Assembly (NCBI RefSeq): GCF_000420725.1
Contig: NZ_ATVM01000013.1
Coordinates: forward strand, 1 to 64,000
DNA from: Marinococcus halotolerans DSM 16375
GTDB taxonomy: Bacteria > Bacillota > Bacilli > Bacillales > Marinococcaceae
Length of the DNA: 64,000 bases
Reading direction: 5' to 3'
Shown: one piece after another, positions 25,430-34,849 of the stretch
How the letters are laid out: each line of letters opens with the position of its first letter
How positions within the stretch are numbered: position 1 is the first letter of the stretch
The notes under the pieces: model-generated
The model's database searches: none
What the model was told of the DNA's origin: nothing
The model's input: only the letters and a program-made list of their open reading frames with translations
Program-made: the position numbers and the translations under genes

Positions 25430-25443
25430 TGTAAAGGCTTACA
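25430..25443. promoter_or_regulatory. cre-like box upstream of the sugar carrier gene
   Basis: TGTAAAGGCTTACA differs from the CcpA consensus TGWAANCGNTNWCA only at the central C and is nearly symmetric. It lies about 120 bases before the MFS start. The rest of the 25310-25714 gap is AT-rich and shows no other clear feature. Confidence 0.5.
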
Positions 25444-25714
25444 AAAATGAAAGTCAACACTAATTTATCATTATTTCTTCTTTGTTTTTCTCCTGATTTA
25501 TTCATATGAAATTTTAATGCGGCATAAATATGCTTCAAAGCTGCCGGTTTTATTTTATTTTCCCTGTAAAAGCAAAATGAGAATAAAATCTTTTTGCATA
25601 TTTAAATCCCCCCGGGTGCTTTTATGTTATTTTTAATATTGGATAGTTGTTTGAACGTTTAATTTACGGCAGGCAGGAAATAAAATGTAAAGAATAAGCC
25701 AGTGGAGGGTATTT

Positions 25715-26947
25715 ATGATAGCGGTTATTATATTATTTTTATTCGTTTCCTTCTTTTTATCCGGAAGCGAAACAGCTTTAACAGCAGCAAACCGGGCACG
25801 AATGCAGGCACGGGCCGAAGAAAACGACAAGCGTGCGAAGAATTTATTAAAGCTGACGAGAAAACCGGATGAGTTAATTACAGCCATCCTTATCGGAAAC
25901 AACATTTCCAATATTATGCTTCCTACCCTCGTTACCGTGCTCGCTCTTAATTACAATTTTTCCGTTGGTATCGCTACTGCTATTTTGACGTTTGTGCTTA
26001 TCATTTTCGCGGAGGTTCTGCCTAAATCCATTGCTGCAACCTTTGCGGACAAAGTGGCCTACATAGTTGCACCGGTCATCGCAGTGCTCGTATTTGTATT
26101 TAAACCGCTCACGTTTTTATTGAATTCTTTTACACGCGGTGTTATTAAGCTGATCACCCGGGGCGAGGGACCATCGCAGACATATTCGCGTGAGGAAATC
26201 AAAACCATGGTCGATGTAGCCTCTTCGGAGGGCACCTTTGAAAAACAGGAGCAGGACCGGATTAAGCGGGTAATTGATTTTTACCGCAAGGATATCCGCG
26301 ACGTATTGAAGGTCCCTCGTATGGAGATTACCGGCATCCCGATCGAAAGCAGTTTTCAGGAAGTACGGGACATCACCATCAGCCATAATCATACGAGGTA
26401 CCCGGTTTATCAGGATAATATGGATCATATTGTCGGAGTCTTTCATGCCAAGCTGCTGCTTATATGGGCTGAGCAGGAGAACAAAACACTCAATGATTTT
26501 ATCGATAACAACCCTTTGTATGTAGTGGAGACCAATTCTGTCGATAACGTGTTTAAACGAATGCTCAATGAGCAGAAGCACCTTGCAGTAGTACTCGATG
26601 AATACGGCGGTACGATGGGCATGGTAACCCAGGAGGACATTATCGAAGCGATGATCGGCCAGGAGATTGAAGACGAGCATGACACCCGCTCCGAACAGCT
26701 TATTGAGGAGCTTACCGACGAGGTTATCATCTGTGATGGAAAACTCGCCATCAGCCGCTTCAACGAAATCTTCAATACCCGGGTTGAAGAAGAAGAGGAT
26801 ATTATCGCCGGGCTGCTCTACCAGGAATTCGATCACATTCCTGAAGAGGGGGAGACCCTCCAGTACGAGAATCTTCATTTTGAAGTACTGACCATGGATA
26901 ATAATCAGATCAAACGCGTACGCGTCGTAAAAGAAGAGGAAGACTAA
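25715..26947 (+). CDS. CorC/HlyC-type hemolysin family protein (DUF21-CBS pair-transporter-associated)
   Basis: A 410-residue membrane protein. The DUF21 transmembrane region covers about residues 1-180 (start MIAVIILFLFVSFFLSGSET, GNNISNIMLPTLV near 60). Two CBS domains follow (about 200-320; LAVVLDEYGGTMGMVTQEDI in the second). A CorC/HlyC domain occupies about 335-410. Proteins of this layout are linked to magnesium or cobalt efflux; older names call them hemolysins. GGAGGG precedes the ATG at 25715. Single gene with its own terminator. Confidence 0.9.
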   Translation: MIAVIILFLFVSFFLSGSETALTAANRARMQARAEENDKRAKNLLKLTRKPDELITAILIGNNISNIMLPTLVTVLALNYNFSVGIATAILTFVLIIFAEVLPKSIAATFADKVAYIVAPVIAVLVFVFKPLTFLLNSFTRGVIKLITRGEGPSQTYSREEIKTMVDVASSEGTFEKQEQDRIKRVIDFYRKDIRDVLKVPRMEITGIPIESSFQEVRDITISHNHTRYPVYQDNMDHIVGVFHAKLLLIWAEQENKTLNDFIDNNPLYVVETNSVDNVFKRMLNEQKHLAVVLDEYGGTMGMVTQEDIIEAMIGQEIEDEHDTRSEQLIEELTDEVIICDGKLAISRFNEIFNTRVEEEEDIIAGLLYQEFDHIPEEGETLQYENLHFEVLTMDNNQIKRVRVVKEEED

Positions 26948-26954
26948 CACACTT

Positions 26955-26984
26955 AAACCCGGGGATAGCTCCCCGGGTTTTTGT
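26955..26984 (+). terminator. Terminator after CorC-type gene
   Basis: AAACCCGGGG and CCCCGGGTTT form a perfect ten-pair stem followed by a T run. Confidence 0.9.
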
Positions 26985-27091
26985 TTGATTGCTCCAGAAA
27001 CAAAAATGATATTCATAAAGCCAGCTTTTATTTTGATTGCTCCTAAGGATTCCGGTATGATGGAGGCATTCATTTCGTAGGGGGCAGGGCA

Positions 27092-27985
27092 ATGCGTAAA
27101 ACTGTTTATATTCATGTGGGGTATCATAAAACCGCCACCACTTTTCTGCAGAAAAGCATTTATCCTAAATTGACACACCAAATTACATATCTTTCCCGGG
27201 GAGATGCTCAGGCGTACCTTTACGACATACGCCATAAAAAATTATCGGACAAAGCCATCACTGATTTGCGCCGCGGTTTTGAATCGATGATGGAGGCGGA
27301 AAAACCGCTCCTCATTTCATACGAAGGCCTCTCCGGCAATCCGATGTCCACGAAAAAAAAGGTTAAGGACAATCACGCTATTTTAAAAGACCTCCGCCAA
27401 ATCTTCCCGGAGGAAAGCTATAACGTTCATATTATTGTTGGAGTCAGGCGGCAGCTCGATCTTCTCACTTCCCTTTACGTGCAGTATATTCACCAGGGCG
27501 GATACAAACAGGCTGCTGCTGTTTTTGAGGAGTGGGAGCAGCTTGGAGTCCTCAATGGCTACTATTATTTCAGCTATATGGACCGTGTCATTCAGCTGTT
27601 TGGCCAAAAAAACTACTACCTCATGCAGTACGAAAATTTCCGGGAAAATGAAATAAAAGAAATTACAAAACTGCTCCAGTATATGGGCGTCCATGAAGTA
27701 CCCTCCTACAGTAATACAAAAGTAAACCGGAGCTACGGCACGATGCAGGTAAAAACTGCCAGAAAGATGAACTATTTCCTGAAAACTCCGTTTAACCCAG
27801 AAGCTCCTGTGCCAACAAAAAGAGGACGTCCCCTCTCCCGGGTAATGCTGCAGAGCCGGGCGAGTTTTATGCTTCACCACCAAAAGTATTCTCTGCCGGC
27901 TTCTTTGCAGCAGGTGCTTCAGGCGAAATATCAAAGCGATAATCAATTGCTTCTTCACCATTACGGTATTGATTACACGAAGTAA
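27092..27985 (+). CDS. Sulfotransferase-family protein
   Basis: A 297-residue P-loop protein. The N-terminal VYIHVGYHKTATTFLQKS (residues 5-22) matches the PAPS 5'-phosphosulfate loop of sulfotransferases, and IIVGVRRQLDLLTSLYVQY near 110-130 resembles the 3'-phosphate loop. No signal peptide or membrane span. GTAGGGGGCA precedes the ATG at 27092. Genes of this type usually modify polysaccharides or small molecules, but no glycan gene is nearby. It is a lone gene; transfer into the genome is possible. Acceptor unknown. Confidence 0.75.
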   Translation: MRKTVYIHVGYHKTATTFLQKSIYPKLTHQITYLSRGDAQAYLYDIRHKKLSDKAITDLRRGFESMMEAEKPLLISYEGLSGNPMSTKKKVKDNHAILKDLRQIFPEESYNVHIIVGVRRQLDLLTSLYVQYIHQGGYKQAAAVFEEWEQLGVLNGYYYFSYMDRVIQLFGQKNYYLMQYENFRENEIKEITKLLQYMGVHEVPSYSNTKVNRSYGTMQVKTARKMNYFLKTPFNPEAPVPTKRGRPLSRVMLQSRASFMLHHQKYSLPASLQQVLQAKYQSDNQLLLHHYGIDYTK

Positions 27986-28098
27986 GATATTTAGCAGCCT
28001 CGTTTCTTAATAGCTTTTCCGAATTTTTCAGGCTGTGATTGAACCATAATTTCTTCGGGTAAAGTGATTCAACTATCCTGAAGGAGGCTCAGATACGT

Positions 28099-28254
28099 AT
28101 GAACGGTAAAGCAGGAAACGAAGCTGATAAATCCCACCGTTTATTTTTAAAAATTACTAAACGACCTCTTCTATCTTCTTCTATTATTTATGGCGTCATG
28201 CTGACCGCTATAGCAATTATTGGTGTAGTCGGAAAAGATAAAGAGACAAATTAA
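28099..28254 (+). CDS. Small membrane protein, 51 residues
   Basis: A 51-codon frame from ATG at 28099, preceded by AAGGAGG with eleven bases of spacing, and followed by a terminator. The product starts MNGKAGNEADKSHRLFLKIT and has one membrane segment (about 27-45, IIYGVMLTAIAIIGVVG) and a short charged tail. Function unknown. The strong ribosome site and the terminator 22 bases after its stop make it likely to be real. Confidence 0.6.
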   Translation: MNGKAGNEADKSHRLFLKITKRPLLSSSIIYGVMLTAIAIIGVVGKDKETN

Positions 28255-28275
28255 TTAGAAAGTCAAAAACAGTTA

Positions 28276-28307
28276 AAGGAGACCCAATTATGCGGGTCTC
28301 CTTCTTT
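28276..28307. terminator. Terminator between the 51-residue protein gene and fmdB-like gene
   Basis: AAGGAGACCC and GGGTCTCCTT form a perfect ten-pair stem followed by CTTT on the plus strand. On the minus strand TTTAAC follows, so it could also end the fmdAB transcript. Confidence 0.7.
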
Positions 28308-28575
28308 AATGTCCTGCCTGCCACGGGCGTGGTGTCCGCTGCTTTTGTCTTTGTTGTACGGGCAGATCTTTTCGCTGTACCGTTTTCGGCTGCATTCCGT
28401 TTTCGATCCGGAACTTTACTTTCGCATCCATTTTTGACAGGTGTACCGGCTGAAAGACTCTCGCGGACGTTTCCCCGCACAAGGGGCACAAAGCTTCATT
28501 GATACGGGCCCCGTTTGCTGCAATCCAGCTTTCAAACGTGCCGCACGTTCGGCATTTAAAAGTAAACTGGGCCAT
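28306..28575 (-). CDS. FmdB-type zinc-ribbon protein
   Basis: An 89-residue protein starting MAQFTFKCRTCGTFESW. Cys pairs CRTC (residues 8-11) and CPLC (30-33) form a zinc ribbon of the FmdB type. The tail is basic (KTVQRKDLPVQQRQKQR). The ATG at 28575 lies one base past the formamidase stop, so the two are translated together; upstream in-frame starts lie inside fmdA. In Methylophilus FmdB was described as a regulator of formamidase; that role here is inference from linkage. Confidence 0.75.
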   Translation of the reverse strand: MAQFTFKCRTCGTFESWIAANGARINEALCPLCGETSARVFQPVHLSKMDAKVKFRIENGMQPKTVQRKDLPVQQRQKQRTPRPWQAGH

Positions 28576-28576
28576 A

Positions 28577-29761
28577 CTAATCCAGCTCCGGCAGAATATT
28601 TTTATAAAATATATCTTTGGGCAGCGCGAGCGTGCAGCACGCATTCGGTATATCCACTACACCTGCTACAGTGCCCTGCACTGGAGCCGTGCCTAAAAGC
28701 ATATAGGCCTGCTCCCCTGTGTAACCAAGCGTTTTTAAAAAATCAATCGCATTCAGGCAAGCATTCCTGTAAGCAACGTTGGCATCAAGATAAGTCTGGG
28801 TGCCCGAAAATTCGTTCACCGACACGCCTTCAAAAACAAGAAATTCATTATAATGCGGCATGACCGGCCCCGGCTTAAAGACAGGATTACGTTTAATACG
28901 GTGTTTTTCCATACCGTTCTTGATCACGTGTACTTTCAGGTCGATCCAGCCGGGCATTTCAATTCCGCCGCAGAATGTAATTTCCCCGTCCCCCTGTGAG
29001 AAGTGAAGGTCTCCTACGGACAGCTTTGCCCCGTCTACAAACACCGGAAAGTAGACCCTCGACCCTTTCGATAAATTCTTGATGTCGCAGTTGCCCCCGT
29101 TTTCCCGGGGCGGCACCGTTCTTGCTCCTTCGGCTGCCACCCGTTCAAACTCTTCTCCTTTAAGCTCCCCAAGTACGACCGAATCCTTCGTTGGAAGATT
29201 CGCAAGCGGCGGCACCCGGTCGGGATTCGTATCCACCAGCTCCTTCTCCCTGCGGTTCCATTCATTCAGCATATCCTGGGAGGGAGCCACGCCGATCAGC
29301 CCCGGATGGATAATGCCTGCAAATTTTACATTCGGCACATGTCTGGAGGTTGCATAAATACCTTCAAAATCCCAAATAGATTTGGCCGCTTCCGGATAAT
29401 GATCCACTAAAAAGCTTCCGCCATTTTCTTTGGCGAAAATCCCGTTAAACCCCCATTCATGCGAATGAAACGTTCCGATGTCCAAAATATCAACAACGAG
29501 CAGGTCCCCCTCCTCCACTCCGTTCACGTGCACCGGCCCGCTTAGTACGTGCACACGGTCAAGGTTCACATGTTTAATGTCTGAAGGATCATCATTGTTG
29601 CTGATCTGGCCGTCAGTCCAATCCAGACATTCCATCCGGAACGTCTCGCCCGGATCTATGGAAAAAGCGGCAGGAATATCCGGATGCCATCGGTTATGCC
29701 CCGGCGTCGTCTGCTGGTCCATCGTCTTGTTCAGGTCTACTTCAAACAGTTTTTTCGGCAT
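28577..29761 (-). CDS. fmdA: Formamidase
   Basis: A 394-residue acetamidase/formamidase-family enzyme that splits formamide to formate and ammonia. Motifs include PGHNRWHPDIPAAFSIDPG near residue 20, ENGGNCDIKNLSKGSRVYFP near 222 and VGDLHFSQGDGEITFCGG near 250. The last is the conserved motif broken by frameshift in the other family member at 12746. AGGAGG precedes the ATG at 29761. It is followed directly by an fmdB-type zinc-ribbon gene. Unlike the other copy it has no Cys4 insertion. Short aliphatic amides are possible substrates. Confidence 0.88.
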   Translation of the reverse strand: MPKKLFEVDLNKTMDQQTTPGHNRWHPDIPAAFSIDPGETFRMECLDWTDGQISNNDDPSDIKHVNLDRVHVLSGPVHVNGVEEGDLLVVDILDIGTFHSHEWGFNGIFAKENGGSFLVDHYPEAAKSIWDFEGIYATSRHVPNVKFAGIIHPGLIGVAPSQDMLNEWNRREKELVDTNPDRVPPLANLPTKDSVVLGELKGEEFERVAAEGARTVPPRENGGNCDIKNLSKGSRVYFPVFVDGAKLSVGDLHFSQGDGEITFCGGIEMPGWIDLKVHVIKNGMEKHRIKRNPVFKPGPVMPHYNEFLVFEGVSVNEFSGTQTYLDANVAYRNACLNAIDFLKTLGYTGEQAYMLLGTAPVQGTVAGVVDIPNACCTLALPKDIFYKNILPELD

Positions 29762-29834
29762 ATAAAAAACCTCCTGTGTATAAAGATAGCCAGGGACACA
29801 GCAATAATGTTTAAATCTTCTGAAATTATTAGAT

Positions 29835-29863
29835 AAAAAAAGAGGGATCTTCTCCCCCTTTTT
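29835..29863 (-). terminator. Terminator after class I aldolase gene
   Basis: On the minus strand AAAAAGGGGGA and TCCCTCTTTTT pair with one wobble, followed by a T run. Confidence 0.75.
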
Positions 29864-29870
29864 CTACTTC

Positions 29871-30920
29871 TTATGCCAAAGTAATTGACTCATCCGCATA
29901 AACGCTCTGCACCGAGCGGATAATCTCTATGCCATCGTCCATTGGCCGCTGGAACGCTTTGCGCCCCATAATCAGTCCCATGCCGCCGGCACGCTTGTTA
30001 ATTACTGCTGTTTTTACGGCGTCCTCTAAATCCGATTCTGCAGAACCGCCGCCGGAGTTGATTAAGCCGGCCCGCCCCATAAACGAGTTCATTACCTGAT
30101 AGCGTGTCAGATCAATCGGGTGGTCACTTGTAAGCTCCGAATATACTTTATCATGTGTTTTTCCGTAGCTGACAGCAGTATAGCCGCCATTGTTGGTCGG
30201 CATTTTTTGTTTCACAATATCAGCCTGCAGACTTGCGGACAAATGAATCGCCTGACTCGTCAAGTCAGAGGCAGTGTGATAATCCGTGCCGTCTTTTTTA
30301 AAGCCCGGATTGCGCAGATATGCCCAGAGAATGGTGCCAAGACCGAGCTGGTGAGCCCGTTCAAAGGCTTTCGAAACTTCCTGGATCTGCCGGTCGCTCT
30401 GTTCTGAACCAAAATAAATCGTCGCCCCGACTGCTACGGCGCCCATATTGTAGGCCTGGTCAACAGAGCCGAACATAATCTGGTCGTGTGTTTCCGGATA
30501 CGTTAACAATTCATTGTGGTTAATTTTAGCAATGAAAGGGATTTTGTGCGCGTAATCTCTTGCGATCGACCCAAGCGCCCCCACCGTCGAAGCTACCGCG
30601 TTACAGTTACTTTCCATTGCAAGCTTCACAATATTTTCCGGGTCAAAATACATCGGGTTCGGCGCAAACGAAGCGCCTGCTGAATGCTCAATTCCCTGGT
30701 CCACCGGCAGAATCGAAAGATAGCCTGTACCGCCAAGCTGACCGTGATCAAACAAGCTCTGCAGGTTACGCAGCACTACTGGAGAACGATCCGTTGACTT
30801 GTACACACGGTCGACAAAGTCGGGTCCCGGCACATAAAGATTTTCTTTCGGCACCGTTTTGCTTTCATGATTTAATAAGTAATCCGCATCCTGTCCTAAT
30901 ATTTCCTTTGTTGAAGCCAT
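29871..30920 (-). CDS. fbaB: Class I fructose-bisphosphate aldolase (DhnA/FbaB type)
   Basis: A 349-residue Schiff-base aldolase of the bacterial DhnA group, equal in length to E. coli FbaB. It splits fructose 1,6-bisphosphate into two triose phosphates. Motifs include [20 protein letters not shown] near residue 66 and [15 protein letters not shown] near 127 (a lysine-bearing strand). A C-terminal [11 protein letters not shown]...[15 protein letters not shown] stretch fits the phosphate-binding and active-site region. GAGGAGG precedes the ATG at 30920. It is a single gene; most Bacillaceae also have a class II enzyme elsewhere. Confidence 0.9.
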   Translation of the reverse strand: MASTKEILGQDADYLLNHESKTVPKENLYVPGPDFVDRVYKSTDRSPVVLRNLQSLFDHGQLGGTGYLSILPVDQGIEHSAGASFAPNPMYFDPENIVKLAMESNCNAVASTVGALGSIARDYAHKIPFIAKINHNELLTYPETHDQIMFGSVDQAYNMGAVAVGATIYFGSEQSDRQIQEVSKAFERAHQLGLGTILWAYLRNPGFKKDGTDYHTASDLTSQAIHLSASLQADIVKQKMPTNNGGYTAVSYGKTHDKVYSELTSDHPIDLTRYQVMNSFMGRAGLINSGGGSAESDLEDAVKTAVINKRAGGMGLIMGRKAFQRPMDDGIEIIRSVQSVYADESITLA

Positions 30921-31083
30921 TGGAATACCTCCTCACCAGTTTAGGAAATTCTTCTTACCTAATTCCCTTTTTAGGGAAGAACATAAACAAATTTTTGAAA
31001 GATTTTATAAAAAGCTCAGCCCTCTGAAAAAATATGTGCATAAATGATTTTCGCTTTAAGTATACGATTTCAGGAGTGTGACG

Positions 31084-31338
31084 ATGTATACAACAAGTGC
31101 CGCCCCGCGTTTTAAACCATTGTGACCCAATCAAATTTCCGTTGGAAAGAGCGTTTCTTATATCTGTCTTGAGACAACTAAAGAAATGGTTGGCCGCGAC
31201 GATTTAACCAAGCTGCCCAATTCCCCCTGCAGCAGTTCTTTCAGGAAACCTCCAGATCGGGTCCTCCCTGCCTTCTTTATTTCAATGTTTATAACCAAAC
31301 GCCGGAAGCACAAAAATGTACTCCCATTAAATGAATAA
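31084..31338 (+). other. TGA-interrupted open frame in the aldolase-chemoreceptor gap
   Basis: The 620-base gap at 30921-31544 has no standard gene. AGGAG and an ATG at 31084 begin a 13-codon frame (MYTTSAAPRFKPL) ending in TGA at 31123. The same frame then stays open for 70 more codons to TAA at 31336-31338 (PNQISVGKSVSYICLETTKE...). It may be a decayed gene, a leader peptide or chance. No family was recognised. Confidence 0.25.
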
Positions 31339-31544
31339 ACACTGGCCGCAATTGTTCCACCACAATTTCTTCATTTTTACAGTAACAATGTCCTATACTT
31401 TTCAGCCTAATTTATATCGATAAATATGTGTAGTGTTAATTGTTTTTATCTGCTTGTAATCGTCATTCCCAGTTCCTTGCCAAAAGCAGAAATAAAAGAA
31501 TAACGGCTGGAAGTATTACTACTTTATTTAGAGGGGTGTATGGA

Positions 31545-33242
31545 ATGAAGGAATGGTTTAATTTTAAAAGTTTGCGCGCAAAAATCTTAACCGGCTTTTT
31601 GGCAATTATTATACTGGTAACGGCACTTGGCATCTATAATTTTTACGCTAACAGCAAGGCGAATGCCGAAACAGAAAGCATTGTAGAAGAGCAGCTGCCG
31701 CTGTTGATCGCTGACGAAAAACTCGCGTTTAATATGGCTCAGCGTGTTGCTTTATCCCGTGGATATATTTTATTCGGAGATGAGGAATTCAAAAGCAGCT
31801 TTATGGAATATACAGAGGAAAGCGCTGCGCTGGAAGAGGAGACACTTGCCAGCTTCGATTCTGCTGAGCTGGAGGCATTAACAGAAAAAAGTATTGAATG
31901 GGAGCAGATTATTACCTCAGAAGTTTTTCCAGCCTATGAAGCTGGAAATGAAAACGAAGCTAAACAGATTTTAAATACAACAGCTAAACCTTTAGCCCGG
32001 GAGATTATGACCGGCTTTGAAGATTTAGCCACAGAAAGAGAAGGATTGATCACCTCGGCGGGTGAAAACGTACTTGAAAGCGGTAGAAACCTGATGACTA
32101 CCGGTACTGTTATCTCCGTTCTGGTTATTCTCTCCGGCATCGGCATTGCCTTTTTTATGGCACGTGCAATTTCTGCCCCGGTCAAGGCGGTTATGCAGCG
32201 GATGCAGTCTATTGCAGAGGGAGATTTGAGCCAGGAGCCGATGCAGACTACGGCACGCGATGAAACCGGAAAGCTGGTACAAGCTGCAAATCAAATGAAT
32301 GATAATATGGCCCAGCTGCTCACTCAAATTAAAACGATGTCTACAAACGTATCGGATCAGAGTCAAAATCTGACCCACTCGGCGAACGAGGTGAAAGCAG
32401 GCTCCCAGCAGGTGGCAGTTACGATGGAAGAGCTTGCTTCCGGAGCGGAATCCCAGGCTACGAGTGCGAGCAGCATCGCCTCTTTAATGAGTGATTTTAC
32501 AGAAAATGTTTCTGATGCCCACATAAAGGGAGAAGACGTCCGCAGCGCCTCGACTCATATTTTATCCATTACAAACGAAGGCCGGGAGCTGATGGATAAT
32601 TCGGTCCATCAAATGGAAAAAATCGATGCCATCGTGAAAAATGCTGCTGTAAAGGTAGAAGGACTTGATAAACAGTCCCAGGAAATTTCAAAATTAGTGT
32701 CTGTCATTAATGATATTGCCAACCAGACCAACCTGCTCGCTTTAAACGCAGCCATTGAGGCCGCCCGGGCCGGCGAACAGGGACGGGGCTTTGCCGTGGT
32801 CGCTGATGAAGTGCGAAAGCTCGCCGAGCAGGTATCTGCTTCTATCACAGACATTACCAGTATTGTTGAAGGGATCCAGAATGAATCTTCTGCCGTCGCT
32901 GCCTCCCTGCAGGCAGGCTATAAAGAGGTGGAAATCGGCACTACCCAGATTCAGACCACCGGCGACACCTTTAATACAATTAATACCGCTATTCAGGAAA
33001 TGGCAGAAAACCTTCAATCTGTCACTAAAAATCTGGCGGCCATCTCTTCGAGCAGTCAGGAAATCAATGCTTCCATCGAAGAAATAGCTTCTGTCTCCGA
33101 GGAATCAGCGGCCGGCGTCGAACAAACTGCCGCGTCTGTCCAGCAGACGAGCAGCTCCATGGAGGAGGTTTCCGCTAATTCGGAAAACCTTAACGATCTT
33201 GCCCGCCGGCTGAACGCTGAAGTAGATAAATTTAAGCTTTAA
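31545..33242 (+). CDS. Methyl-accepting chemotaxis protein
   Basis: A 565-residue transmembrane chemoreceptor. TM1 covers about residues 12-32. The extracytoplasmic sensor (about 33-190) is helical and resembles four-helix-bundle receptors. TM2 is near 191-213 ([20 protein letters not shown]), then HAMP. The signalling domain has the conserved hairpin tip region [20 protein letters not shown] followed by [20 protein letters not shown]. The ATG at 31545 follows GAGGGG at eight bases; the longer frame from 31440 has no ribosome site. It would signal through CheA/CheW; ligand unknown. Confidence 0.9.
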   Translation: MKEWFNFKSLRAKILTGFLAIIILVTALGIYNFYANSKANAETESIVEEQLPLLIADEKLAFNMAQRVALSRGYILFGDEEFKSSFMEYTEESAALEEETLASFDSAELEALTEKSIEWEQIITSEVFPAYEAGNENEAKQILNTTAKPLAREIMTGFEDLATEREGLITSAGENVLESGRNLMTTGTVISVLVILSGIGIAFFMARAISAPVKAVMQRMQSIAEGDLSQEPMQTTARDETGKLVQAANQMNDNMAQLLTQIKTMSTNVSDQSQNLTHSANEVKAGSQQVAVTMEELASGAESQATSASSIASLMSDFTENVSDAHIKGEDVRSASTHILSITNEGRELMDNSVHQMEKIDAIVKNAAVKVEGLDKQSQEISKLVSVINDIANQTNLLALNAAIEAARAGEQGRGFAVVADEVRKLAEQVSASITDITSIVEGIQNESSAVAASLQAGYKEVEIGTTQIQTTGDTFNTINTAIQEMAENLQSVTKNLAAISSSSQEINASIEEIASVSEESAAGVEQTAASVQQTSSSMEEVSANSENLNDLARRLNAEVDKFKL

Positions 33243-33247
33243 TGTAA

Positions 33248-33284
33248 AAAGAAGGCCCGGAGTTTTTTTCTCCCGGCCTTCTTT
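33248..33284. terminator. Bidirectional terminator between chemoreceptor and YhfW-like gene
   Basis: AAAGAAGGCC...GG pairs with CCGGCCTTCTTT with one mismatch; T-rich loop. It ends both convergent genes. Confidence 0.8.
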
Positions 33285-33285
33285 G

Positions 33286-34827
33286 TTATTCAAGATCTTT
33301 TTTACGCTTCAGCGGTTTTACTGCCGGTCCTTCAATAACCTCTCCGTCGTAGGAAAATCTCGACCCGTGGCACGGACAGTCCCAGCTCCGTTCTGCATTG
33401 TTCCAGGAGAGATCGCAGCCCATATGCGTACAGGTAGTGTCGACAACATACAGCCTTCCGGTTTCGTCCCGGTAGGCCCCGGCCTTTCCGTCTTCAGTAT
33501 TAATTAAAGCCCCTTCATCGTTTTCCAGAGTCTTTTCTTTATCGCCTCTGTTGGATTTTCCTTTAACCATTTCTTTTCCTACGTCCATGTTTTCAGCTGC
33601 AAACGATTGAATGTTTTTCTTTTTCAATTCAGACCGCGTCGGATCAAAAGCTTCCTTGTATACGTTTTCATTGCCAAGAACGTAATCAGCGAGCATTTTT
33701 CCTGCCGCTTCACTGTTGCTGATGCCCCATTTCATAAAGCCGGTGGCGGTAAAAATCTGCTCTTCTCCGGATGTCATCGGCCCCACATAGGGCATTTTAT
33801 CCAGGGTGATCAAGTCCTGCGCCGACCAGCGGTAAGGCACCTCCTGCAGGCCGAAATACTCTTCACCGAAGGAGCGCAGTGCTTCGTACCGCTCAAACGT
33901 GTTCATTTCATTTTTACCGGAGGTATGGCCTTCCCCACCGATTAAAAGCAGATCTTCCCCATTTTCATCCTTTGCTGTGCGAAGCGACCGTGACGGGGAA
34001 TCTACACTAATGTACATATGCTTCGGCATCGTCTGAACCTTAGCGCCAATAATATAGGAGCGCTCCACATGCAGACGGCTGTAGTATTTTCCCATACCGT
34101 CATTAAAAGGGAAATGAGTTGTTACCAAAAGATAGTCACTCGTAATCGTGCTGTCATTATTTGTGTTTACCACTACATTACCATTGGATTTATTCACATC
34201 CGCTGCACGTGTATTTTCGTACACGCGCCCGCCAAGGCGGACCACCTCTTCCAGAAGCGCCCGGTAATAATGCACCGGCTGAAACTGAGCCTGGTCACGG
34301 ATAACAAGAGCCCGCTCGACAGCGTATGGAAGGTCATGCTCTTTTAAAGCATCCCCGCCATTAACATTTAATAACCGGTACGCCTCTGCTTCCTGCTCCA
34401 TCACTTTTTTCTGCTGCTCGCTTTTCGTGTAAATAAAAGCATCCCGCTCTTCCCATTCACAGTCAATACTGAGCTCAGTAACCCGCTTGCGCATATCACT
34501 GATCGCCTGTTCGTTCGCTTCAAAATACTGGCTTGTTTTCTCCCGGCCGTGATTTTGAATCAGTTCATCATACACCATCCCGTGCTGGGAGGATATTTTT
34601 GCAGTTGTATTCCCGGTGGTACCTTCCAACACCCTGCCCGCTTCGAGAAGCACCACCTTTGTTCCGGCTTTCGCTAAATAATAAGCTGCTGTGATGCCAG
34701 CTGCCCCGGCTCCTGTGATAGTAACTTCAGTTGCGTCTTCCCCGCTGTGGGCAGGCATGTTTGTAGGTTCACTTTCCTTGAGCCATAAAGAATTAGGATA
34801 TAAAGGGACTCGCTTATCGTTAGTCAT
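33286..34827 (-). CDS. yhfW: FAD-dependent oxidoreductase with C-terminal Rieske domain (YhfW-like)
   Basis: A 513-residue two-domain protein. Residues about 30-400 are a DAO-type FAD oxidoreductase with the dinucleotide motif ITGAGAAGITAAYYLAKAG and VVLLEAGRV. Residues about 420-513 are a Rieske [2Fe-2S] domain with CTHMGCDLSW and CPCHGSRFSYDGE, giving the Cys-His pairs of the cluster. The layout and length match B. subtilis YhfW. AAGGAGG precedes the ATG at 34827. It is upstream-linked to the CtaG-DUF2243 genes on the same strand, separated by only 22 bases, so it may share their transcript. Electron donor and substrate are unknown. Confidence 0.88.
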   Translation of the reverse strand: MTNDKRVPLYPNSLWLKESEPTNMPAHSGEDATEVTITGAGAAGITAAYYLAKAGTKVVLLEAGRVLEGTTGNTTAKISSQHGMVYDELIQNHGREKTSQYFEANEQAISDMRKRVTELSIDCEWEERDAFIYTKSEQQKKVMEQEAEAYRLLNVNGGDALKEHDLPYAVERALVIRDQAQFQPVHYYRALLEEVVRLGGRVYENTRAADVNKSNGNVVVNTNNDSTITSDYLLVTTHFPFNDGMGKYYSRLHVERSYIIGAKVQTMPKHMYISVDSPSRSLRTAKDENGEDLLLIGGEGHTSGKNEMNTFERYEALRSFGEEYFGLQEVPYRWSAQDLITLDKMPYVGPMTSGEEQIFTATGFMKWGISNSEAAGKMLADYVLGNENVYKEAFDPTRSELKKKNIQSFAAENMDVGKEMVKGKSNRGDKEKTLENDEGALINTEDGKAGAYRDETGRLYVVDTTCTHMGCDLSWNNAERSWDCPCHGSRFSYDGEVIEGPAVKPLKRKKDLE

Positions 34828-34849
34828 TATAGTTCCTCCTTATAGTTAT

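Noticed and set aside
26117-27235. 372-codon minus-strand frame opposite the CorC-type gene
   Set aside because: It overlaps a well-supported DUF21/CBS/CorC gene and its terminator and has no domain or ribosome site.
27383-27961. 192-codon minus-strand frame inside the sulfotransferase gene
   Set aside because: It is antisense to the P-loop gene and shows no motif.
31440-31544. N-terminal extension of the chemoreceptor by 35 residues
   Set aside because: No ribosome site precedes 31440. The internal ATG at 31545 has GAGGGG at proper distance and gives a standard N-terminal membrane segment.
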